Both the position numbers and the translations under genes were made by a program. Positions 48,401 through 60,400 of a DNA stretch of 64,000 bases are shown here, piece by piece (within the stretch, counting starts at the first letter, position 1; every line of letters starts with the position of its first letter). This stretch comes from Phorcus lineatus (Eukaryota > Mollusca > Gastropoda > Trochida > Trochidae): assembly GCA_921293015.1 (NCBI GenBank), contig OV121092.1, positions 33,487,764-33,551,763 on the forward strand, read 5' to 3'. The notes under the pieces were generated by a model, which was given only the letters and a program-made list of their open reading frames with translations, did not search any database and was not told the origin of the DNA.

Positions 48401-51400
48401 AGGAAGAGAAGTTGATCATCACCAAAAGCATTAATGGAGGGTATTCCGGAGGCAGTTGGGTTGTGTATGGAGGGAGAACTGGTAAAAAAACACTTGATAG
48501 ATAAATATTAATATAAACATGTAAACATAAATTAATAAACAAAAAGAATCATAAAACGGGAACAAGGTGTAATATGTGGAGCTAGTGCTGTGATCTCGAT
48601 AATAAATGAACACATTATCTGCATATAAATTACAATATATATATCTATAATATAAATTACTTATATACTATATACCATATATATAATATATACTTTATTT
48701 GAAACATAGTTAAGGATCATTTATTTTGACTAGATATATTAAGTTGTGACCCCATCGATAAAGATTCGACTATCTATTGATTATATAAAACATTATAATA
48801 AAAAAAAATTGATGCAAGGTTTCTATCTTACCTTTCTTGCATACTTTGATTGAAATTTCTGAAGTATCACCTTGTACGACAATCAAAATTATATTTGGTC
48901 CATCCTTAAAGCAGAAAAAAAAGAAACATGATTTAATTTATTTTTTAAATTTCAAAACCTTTAAATATTTCAGGCCTGGGACTAAGAGAAGTTGCAGTAA
49001 CAACTTTTCTAACATGTGGTGACAAAAAGCAGAGCGATCATACCATAGATAGGAATGTTTTGGTAGTGTGTCCTCCACAAGAAACTAGATAGTATATAAC
49101 AAAAATATGAATATGTCATATATCAAAGGCACTTAACATCATTTCGGTATCACCATATTTAAAAAAATAATTTTTGTATCACCATTCAATCATTTGAGGC
49201 AGGGATTTCGATTTCCCCTTGATTGGAATATTACTTTTAAATTTTCTTTAAAATGTACTACTGCCCCTTTAAATTATAATTTTATTTAAAATTATAATAT
49301 AAAATGTGAATTGTGTAGCAGAAGATTGAACGTATACCAGGAATATTTGAGACGGATATACATTGGTAGACGAAAACATGTTTTTGAATCTTAGACATCT
49401 TGCTGCCAACCAAAAAATGGTAGAACTTGGTCGTTTATTTTGACTCTATGTCTACCGTCTAACGAATACAGAATCAAAGAAAGAAATGTGTCAGTCTTGA
49501 TAGAAAATTCAAATACTTATGTTTACACCTGTGAGCAAGCAAAGGTTAATCTTATTAACAAATTGACAGTCAGACACATGCAAGGTGCTCAAATTGAAAG
49601 AAAATTCGCAAACTAAGGCTTACATGTGTACCCTTATAGACATGAAATAAATAAATGTATCCGACTTGTTAGATAATTCAAATACTAATACTTACACCTG
49701 TGGGCAAACTGTCAGGTGTGAAGTAAACGAGAGTGCGGACTGTACTGTCTGTAGTGCCAGTGTATAGAAGATTGTTGCTTTCATCAGGAGTTACTATTGC
49801 TAGTGACCCATCCTTGTACAATTTAACTAGATTTTCATCAACTGAAACAATAATTTCAAATATCTCTTGATGTAATCGTAGACTTGCATGTGCTAAATGC
49901 TATCTAAAGATTGAATCCTATTACTCCTTTCATTGCAAAGAGTAGACCAGTGTTATGGTCAGCGTTCTCAATGTTCATATCTTCAATAAGTATATAAAAG
50001 AATAGGGAAGAAAATAATTGCTAAAAAGTACCTGAGGTTGTCACTGGTGTTTTGTTCTCAACCAACACTGGGTTCTGTGAAGAAGTACCCTGAAAGCAAT
50101 GGCAGAAATGACATAGATGAATATATTATTACAAAATATTTAGATTGAAAGCGATATAAGGCTAACACATTCGGTGTTTTAAAATATATTCAATTGCACA
50201 GGGCAACAAACAAATGATAAGAAATTTGATTACAAATGAATATCCATATATACATCTATGGTCAATAGAGCATTCTCAACACTATATCAACTTTTTGATT
50301 TTTAAAAAAATCATTTGATCATTTTTGATAAAAATTTATAATAAATTAAAAAACAAAGGATACTGAATATCACCAGTTCAATATTTCATAATGATAAGTA
50401 TACCAAACAATTCTTACAGGTATATGATTCATATCAAACCGTAAAGAACAATATAGTTCCGTCTTGACTTTTGTCAAAAATATCTTGAATATTTACATCA
50501 CTTACAGTTAGTTCTTCTCCAATTACGTTAAAATCGGCATCTGTTGGTGCACCCGAGATTGTCATCAAAGTTCCATCAATAGTCACTTTGATTAATTTAG
50601 TGGGGTCATTTTCGTTTAGGATATCGCCACTGTTGAGTGGTATATCTTCTTCATTTCCATCAATACATACTTCTGTAAAAAAGAGGAGGATTACGACTTT
50701 GTGTATGTTTGACACACCCATAAAATATTTCACACGAAAAAGATACAATGTTTATATATATGCTCGCATATTGGCTTGGAGAGGTTCTCATAAAAGGTCT
50801 ATCTTAACTTGATATGTGATGCAGAAGAACAGATTTACATGACTAAAGTTCAAAATAACTAGAAAAATTGATTACATTAATTGTCTGTTAGCTGAGAAAA
50901 TTGAATTGACCTTTCTTAATAATTGACTAAAGATTGATGAATTTTGGTTCTCCTCGAAATAGCTGAGTGAATGTTCAAAGAGCCAAAAAGTATTGTTTAT
51001 TGTCTCGGTATGAAATAAATATAGATTTGTTACCTGCTGGCGTTTCACCTGGAGTCACTGATGGTGTTACACTTGGTGTGACTGACGGTGTTACACTAGG
51101 TGTGACTGATGGTGTTACACTGGGTGTGACTGATGGTGTTACACTGGGTGTGACTGATAGTGTTACACTGGGTGTGACTGATGGCGTTACACTGGGTGTG
51201 ACTGATGGCGTTACACTTGATGTGACTGATGGCGTTACACTTGGTGTGACTGATGGTGTTACACTAGGTGTGACTGATGGCGTTGCATTAGGTGTTGGTT
51301 CAGTAGCTGCAATGAAATTTGATGTCCTTCTTGAACAGGCTTCATCTTGAACATCTTCACTAAAAGTGTTATTATGCCTCAGTTTTGGCAATAACTGATA

Positions 51401-54400
51401 AAGACAGCACCTTTTATACATATTAAAACACGTGGGAAAATGATATCATAACTTCAGAATAGAACTCTTACAGTGGTTGCATGTGAAGAAAAGGTACAAT
51501 GGCTATGGTACCATATGAAAGTTAGTAATTTGGTTAAGGTTTTATAGGAGCGGATAGTCTTAATTTAATTATGAACATTGTTATTCTTGGCAACTTTAAT
51601 CGTTCTTAATTGTTACAATGACAAATTGATATTCATAGAATTAAACCTATCATGTCGCAAAATGTTTGCTGTATTTCCTAAATAATTTTAACTGATTATG
51701 TATAGATATTCTTGAATTGCTTTTGAAAGTTCCAAATGACTTTTTCATTTATATATTTAAGCAATAACATTACAGAACTCAAGGAATAACATATTGATAC
51801 TGTATAGCTATCTCACCTTCTTTGCATACTTTGAATGTTACTGTTGAAGCATCAGCTCCAGCTGGAAGAACAACCAAGACTGTTCTTGGTCCATCCTAGT
51901 CACAAATAACAGAAGAATATATGATCAGTGAAATCGGTTATTTCTTTGCAATACTATGGTTGTCTTACTCTTATGGGTTTAAACATTCACATAATTCTTG
52001 ACGTAGACCTAAAGAATGTTGATATTTTCAAGTGACAGGACAAGAGAAATAAGAGCAGTTTTACTATTGATATTTTTTCTTAATGAATTGATCACTGTTT
52101 TACTCATCAACTGTTTCCTCTTCAAATGAACTTTCGAAAGATATTACGCAATCCAAATGTGTATTGATATTCAACTTTATCATAATATACAGTCCGCGGA
52201 GTGATAGATAAAGGTTGTTGGAATTTTAATAATGCAAAAGGATCCTGAAAATCAACAAAAGATGCATATTAACTGACTAACTCTCTTACTGCCTTTTGTT
52301 TATATAATTTTCTAACAAGTGGTTGTAACTGATAGAGCAGAGACTGAAACTATTGTTGAAGATGCTGTTTTTATGTTCCATCTTACGTGAACTAAGATAG
52401 TGACTAAACAAGCTTTTTTGCAATGAATTTTGACAAAGTGCTCAGTCTATGGATTCCTCTGAAATGTTTCCTAACAAAATAGGTATTTCACTGACAAATC
52501 CAAAGGAAGAGCAAAGGTTAATCTTATTAACACATTGACAGTCAGACACATGCAAGGTGCTCAAATTGAAAGAAAATTCGAACACTAAGGCTTACATGTA
52601 TACCCTTATAGACATGAAATAAATAAATGTATCCGACTTGTTAGATAATTCAAATACTTATACTTACACTTGTGGGCAACCTGTCAGGTGTGAAGGGAAC
52701 GAGAGTCCGGACTGTACTGTCTGTAGTGCCAGTGTATGGAAGATTGTTGCTTTCATCAGGAGTTACTATTGCTAGTGACCCAGTCTTGTACAATTTAACT
52801 AGATTTTCATCAACTGAAACAATAATTTCAAATATCTCTTGATGTAATCGTAGACTTGCATGTGCTAAATGCTATCTAAAGATTGAATCCTAATACTCCT
52901 TTCATTGCAAAGAGTAGACCAGTGTTATGGTCAGCGTTCTCAATGTTCATATCTTCAATAAGTATATAAAAGAATAGGGAAGACAATAATTGCAAAAAAG
53001 TACCTGAGATCGTCACTGGTGTTTTGTTCTCAACCAACACAGGGTTCTGTGAAGAAGTACCCTGAAAGCAATGGCAGAAATGACATAGATGAATATATTA
53101 TTACAAAATATTTAGATTGAAAGCGATATAAGGCTAACACATTAGGTGTTTTAAAATATATTCATCTGCACAGGGCAACAAACAAATGATAAGAAATTTG
53201 ATTACAAATGAATATCCATATAAACATCTATGGTCAATAGAGCATTCTCAACACTATATCAACTTTTTGATTTTTTAAAAGATCATTTGATCATTTTTGA
53301 TAAAAATTTATAATAAATTAAAAAACAAAGGATACTGAATATCACCAGTTCAATATTTCATAATGATAAGTATACCAAACAATTCTTACAGGTATATGAT
53401 TCATATCAAACCGTAAAGAACAATATAGTTCCGTCTTGACTTTTGTCAAAAATATCTTGAATATTTACATTACTTACAGTTGGTTCTTCTCCAATTACGT
53501 AAAACTCGGCATCTGTTGGTGCACCCGAGATTGTCATCAAAGTTCCATCAATAGTCACTTTGATTAATTTAGTGGGGTCATTTTCGTTTAGGATATCGCC
53601 ACTGTTTAGTGGTACATCCTCTTCATTTCCATCAGTACATACTTCTGTAAAAAAGAACAAAAATCAGTTAGTTGAGGATTACGACTTTGTGTATGTTTGA
53701 CACACCCATAAAACATTTCACACGAAAAATATAAAAGGTTTATATATATGCTCGCTTTTTGGCTTGGAGAGGTTCTCATAAAAGGTCTATCTTAACTTGA
53801 TATGTGATGCAGAAGAACAGATTTACATGACTAAAGTTCAAAATAACTAGAAAAATTGATTACATTAATTGTCTGTTAGCTGAGAAAATTGAATTGACCT
53901 TTCTTAATAAGTGACTAAAGATTGATGAATTTTGGTTCTCCTCGAGATAGCTGAGTGAATGTTCAAAGAGCCAAAAAGTATTGTTTATTGTCTCGGTATG
54001 AAAAAAAATATAGATTTGTTACCTGCTGGCGTTTCACCTGGAGTCACTGATGGTGTTGCACTTGGTGTGACTGACGGTGTTACACTGGGTGTGACTGATG
54101 GTGTTACACTAGGTGTGACTGATGGTGTTACACTGGGTGTGACTGATGGTGTTACACTGGGTGTGACTGATGGTGTTACACCAGGTGTGACTGATGGCGT
54201 TACACTGGGTGTGACTGATGGCGTTACACTTGCTGTGACTGATGGCGTTACACTTGGTGTGACTGATGGTGTTACACTAGGTGTGACGGACGGTGTTACT
54301 CTGGGTGTGGCTGATGGCGTTGCACTAGGTGTTGGTTCAGTAGCTGCAATGAAATTTGATGTCCTACTTGAACAGGCTTCATCTTGAACATCTTCACTAA

Positions 54401-57400
54401 AAGTGTTATTATGCCTCAGTTTTGGCAATAACTGATAAAGACACAACTTTTGATACATATTAAAACACGTGGGAAAATGATATCATAACTTCAGAATAGA
54501 ACTCTTACAGTGGTTGCATGTGAAGAAAAGGTACAATGCCTATGGTAACATATGAAAGTTAGTGAGTTGGTTAAGGTTTTATAGGAGCGGATAGTCTTAA
54601 TTTAATTATGAACATTGTTATTCTTGGCAACTTTAATCGTTCTCAATTGTTACAATGACAAATTGATATTCATAGAATTAAACCTATCATGTTGCAAAAT
54701 GTTTGCTGTATTTCCTAAATAATTTTAACTGATTGTGTATAGATATTCTTGAATTGCTTTTGAAAGTTCCAAATGACTTTTTCATTTATATATTTAAGCA
54801 ATAACATTACAGAACTCAAGGAATAACATATTGATACTGTATAGCTATCTCACCTTCTTTGCATAATTTGAATGTTACTGTTGAAGCATCAGCACCAGCT
54901 GGAAGAACAACCAAGACTGTTCTTGGTCCATCCTAGTCACAAATAACAGAAGAATATATGATCAGTGAAATCGGTTATTTCTTTGCAATACTATGGTTGT
55001 CTTACTCTTAAGGGTTTAAACATTCACATAATTCTTGACGTAGACCTAAAGAATGTTGATATTTTCAAGATACAGGCAAAGAGAAATAAGAGCAGTTTTA
55101 CTATTGATATTTTTTCTTAATGAATTGATCACTGTTTTACTCATCAACTGTTTCCTCTTCAAATGAACTTTCGAAAGATATTACGCAATCCAAATGTGTA
55201 TTGATATTCAACTTTATCATAATATACAGTCCGCGGAGTGAAAGGTAAAGGTTGTTGGAATTTCAATTATGCAAAAGTATCCTGAAAATCAACAAAAGAT
55301 GCATATTAACTGACTAACTCTCTTACTGCCTTTTATTCATATAATTTTCTAACGAGTGGTTGTAACAGATAGAGCAGAGACTGATACCATTTTTGAAGAT
55401 GCTGTTTTTATGTTCTATCTTACGCGAACTAAGATAGTGACTAAACAAGCTTTTTTGCAATGAATTTTGACAAAGTGCTCAGTCTATGGATTCCTCTGAA
55501 ATGTTTCCTAACAAAATAGGTATTTCACTGACAAATCCAAAGGAAGAGCAAAGGTTAATCTTATTAACACATTGACAGTCAGACACATGCAAGGTGCTCA
55601 AATTGAAAAAAAATTCGCAAACTAAGGCTTACATGTGTACCCTTATAGACATGAAATAAATAAATGTATCCGACTTGTTAGATAATTCAAATACTAATAC
55701 TTACACCTGTGGGCAACCTGTCAGGTGTGAAGGGAACGAGAGTGCGGACTGTACTGCCTGTAGTGCCAGTGTATAGAAGATTGTTGCTTTCATCAGGAGT
55801 TACTATTGCTAGTGACCCATCCTTGTACAATTTAACTAGATTTTCATCAACTGAAACAATAATTTCAAATATCTCTTGATGTAATCGTAGACTTGCATGT
55901 GCTAAATGCTATCTAAAGATTGAATCCTAGTACTCCTTTCATTGCAAAGAGTAGACCAGTGTTATGGTCAGCATTCTCAAATGTTCATATCTTCAATAAG
56001 TATATAAAAGAATAGGGAAGAAAATAATTGCAAAAAAGTACCTGAGATCGTCACTGGTGTTTTGTTCTCAACCAACACTGGGTTCTGTGAAGAAGTACCC
56101 TGAAAGCAATGGCAGAAATGGCATAGATGAATATATAATAACATAATATCTAGATTGAAGGCGATATAAGGCTAACACATTAGGTGTTTTAAAATATATA
56201 CATCTGCACAGGGCAACAAACAAATGATAAGAAATTTGATTACAAATGAATATCCATATATACCTCAATGGTCAATAGAGCATTCTCAACACTATATGAA
56301 CTTTTTGATTTTTTAAAAGATCATTTGATCATTTTTGATAAAATTTTATAATAAATTAAAAAAACAAAGGATACTGAATATTACCAGTTCAATATTTCAT
56401 AATGATAAGTATACCAAACAATTCTTACAGATACATGATTCATATCAAACCGTAAAGAATAACATAGTTCCGTCTTGACTTTTGTCAAAAATATCTTGAA
56501 TATTTACATTACTTACAGTTTGTTCTTCTCCAATTACGTAAAAATCGGCATCTGTTGGTGCACCCGAGATTGTCATCAAAGTTCCATCAATAGTCACTTT
56601 GATTAATTTAGTGGGGTCATTTTCGTTTAGGATATCGCCACTGTTGAATGGTATATCTTTCTTCATTTCCATCAGTACATACTTCTGTAAAAAAAGAACA
56701 AAAATCAGTTAGTTGAGGATTACGACTTTGTGTATGTTTGACACACCCATAAAACATTTCATACGAAAAATATAAAAGGTTTATATATATGCTCGCTTTT
56801 TGGCTTGGAGAGGTTCTCATAAAAGGTCTATCTTAACTTGATATGTGATGCAGAAGAACAGATTTACATGACAAAAGTTCAAAATAACTAGAACAATTGA
56901 TTACATTCATTGTCTGTTAGCTGAGAAAATTGAATTGACCTTTCTTAATAATTGACTAAAGATTGATGAATTTTGGTTCTCCTCGAAATAGCTGAGTGAA
57001 TGTTCAAAGAGCCAAAAAGTATTGTTTATTGTCTCGGTATGAAATAAATATAGATTTGTTACCTGCTGGCGTTTCACCTGGAGTCACTGATGGTGTTGCA
57101 CTTGGTGTGACTGACGGTGTTACACTAGGTGTGACTGATGGTGTTACACTGGGTGTGACTGATGGTGTTACACTGGGTGTGACTGATGGTGTTACACTGG
57201 GTGTGACTGATGGTGTTACACTGGGTGTGACTGATGGCGTTACACTGGGTGTGACTGATGGCGTTACACTTGGTGTGACTGATGGCGTTGCACTAGGTGT
57301 TGGTTCAGTAGCTGCAATGAAATTTGATGTCCTACTTGAACAGGCTTCATCTTGAACATCTTCACTAAAAGTGTTATTATGCCTCAGTTTTTGGCAATAA

Positions 57401-60400
57401 CTGATAAAGACAGCACCTTTTATACATATTAAAACACGTGGGAAAATGATATCATAACTTCAGAATAGAACTCTTACAGTGGTTGCATGTGAAGAAAAGG
57501 TACAATGCCTATGGTAACATAAGAAAGTTAGTAAGTTGGTTAAGGTTTTATAAGAGCGGATAGTCTTAATTTAATTATGAACATTGTTATTATCGGCAAC
57601 TTTAATCGTTCTCAATTGTTACAATGACAAATTGATATTCATAGAATTCATGTCGCAAAATGTTTGCTGTATTTCCTAAATAATTTTAACTGATTGTGTA
57701 TAGACATTCTTGAATTGCTTTTGAATGTTCCAAATGACTTTTTCATTTATATATTTAAGCAATAACATTACAGAACTCAAGGAATAACATATTGATACTG
57801 TATAGCTATCTCACCTTCTTTGCATACTTTGAATGTTACTGTTGAAGCATCAGCTCCAGCTGGAAGAACAACCAAGACTGTTCGTGGTCCATCCTAGTCA
57901 CACATACCAGAAGAATATATGATCAGTGAAATCGTTGATTTCTTTGCAATACTATGGTTGTCTTACTCTTATGGGTTTAAACATTCACATAATTCTTGAC
58001 GTAGACCTAAAGAATGTTGATATTTTCAAGATACAGGCAAAGAGAAATAAGAGCAGTTTTACTATTGATATTTTTTCTTAATGAATTGATCACTGTTTTA
58101 CTCATCAACTGTTTCCTCTTCAAATGAACTTTCGAAAGATATTACGCAATCCAAATGTGTATTGCATATTAACTGACTAACTCTCTTACTGCCTTTTGTT
58201 TATATAATTTTCTAACGAGTGGTTGTAACTGACAGAGCAGAAACTGATACCATTGTTGAAGATGCTGTTTATATGTTCCATCTTACGTGAACTAAGATAG
58301 TGACTAAACAAGCTTTTTTGCAATGAATTTTGACAAAGTGCTCAGTCTATGGATTCCTCTGAAATGTTTCCTAACAAAATAGGTATTTCACTGACAAATC
58401 CAAAGCAAGAGCAAAGGTTAATCTTATTAACAAACTGACAGTCAGACACGTGCGAGGTGCTCAAATTGAAAGAAAATTCGAACACTAAGGCTTACATGTG
58501 TACAATTATAGACATGAAATAAATAAATGTATCCGACTTGTTAGATAATTCAAATACTTATACTTACACCTGTGGGCAACCTGTCAGGTGTGAAGGGAAC
58601 GAGAGTGCGGACTGTACTGCCTGTTGTGCCAGTGTATGTAAGATTGTTGCTTTCATCAGGAGTTACTATTGCTACTGACCCATCCTTGTACAATTTAATT
58701 AGATTTTCATCAACTGAAACAATAATTTCAGATATCTCTTGATGTAATCGTAGACTTGCATGTGCTAAATGCTATCTAAAGATTGAATCCTAGTACTCCT
58801 TTCATTGCAAAGAGTAGACCAGTGTTATGGTCAGCATTCTCAAATGTTCATATCTTCAATAAGTATATAAAAGAATAGGGAAGAAAATAATTGCAAAAAA
58901 GTACCTGAGATCGTCACTGGTGTTTTGTTCTCAACCAACACTGGGTTCTGTGAAGAAGTACCCTGAAAGCAATGGCAGAAATGGCATAGATGAATATATA
59001 ATAACATAATATCTAGATTGAAGGCGATATAAGGCTAACACATTCGGTGTTTTAAAATATATACATCTGCACAGGGCAACAAACAAATGATAAGAAATTT
59101 GATTACAAATGAATATCCATATATACCTCAATGGTCAATAGAGCATTCTCAACACTATATCAACTTTTTGATTTTTTAAAAGATCATTTGATCATTTTTG
59201 ATAAAATTTTATAATAAATTAAAAAAACAAAGGATACTGAATATTACCAGTTCAATATTTCATAATGATAAGTATACCAAACAATTCTTACAGATACATG
59301 ATTCATATCAAACCATAAAGAATAACATAATTCCGTCTTGACTTTTGTCAAAAATATCTTGAATATTTACATTACTTACAGTTTGTTCTTCTCCAATTAC
59401 GTAAAAATCGGCATCTGTTGGTGCACCCGAGATTGTCATCAAAGTTCCATCAATAGTCACTTTGATTAATTAGGTGGGGTCATTTTCGTTTAGGATATCG
59501 CCACTGTTGAGTGGTATATCTTCTTCATTTCCATCAATACATACTTCTGTAAAAAAGATGAAAAAATCAGTTAGTGGAGGATTACGACTTTGTGTATGCT
59601 TGACACACCCATAAAACATTTCACACGAAAAAGATACAAGGTTTATATATATATGCTCGCAAATTGGCTTGGAGAGGTTCTCATAAAAGGTCTATCTTAA
59701 CTTGATATGTGATGCAGAAGAACAGATTTACATGACTAAAGTTCAAAATAACTAGAACAATTGATTACATTCATTGTCTGTTAGCTGAGAAAATTGAATT
59801 GACCTTTCTTAATAAGTGACTAAAGATTGATGAATTTTGGTTCTCCTCGAAATAGCTGAGTGAATGTTCAAAGAGCCAAAAAGTATTGTTTATTGTCTCG
59901 GTATGAAATAAATATAGATTTGTTACCTGCTGGCGTTTCACCTGGAGTCACTGATGGTGTTGCACTTGGTGTGACTGACGGTGTTACACTGGGTGTGACT
60001 GATGATGTTACACTAGGTGTGACTGATGGTGTTACACTGGGTGTGACTGATGGTGTTACACTGGGTGTGACTGATGGTGTTACACTGGGTGTGACTGATG
60101 GTGTTACACTGGGAGTCACTGATGGTGTTGCACTTGGTGTGACTGATGGTGTTACACTGGGTGTGACTGATGGCGTTACACTGGGTGTGACTGATGGTGT
60201 TACACTGGGTGTGACTGATGGTGTTACACTGAGTGTGCCTGATGGTGTTACACTGGGTGTGACTGATGGCGTTACACTGGGTGTGACTGATGGCGTTGCA
60301 CTAGGTGTTTGTTCAGTAGCTGCAATGAAATTTGATGTCCTACTTGAACAGGCTTCATCTTGAACATCTTCACTAAAAGTGTTATTATGCCTCAGTTTTG

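Noticed and set aside
50967-60363. Plus-strand open frames with GVTDGVTL repeats
   Set aside because: They are antisense to the VTPS exons of the minus-strand gene. The minus strand has matching splice sites and phase; the plus strand does not.
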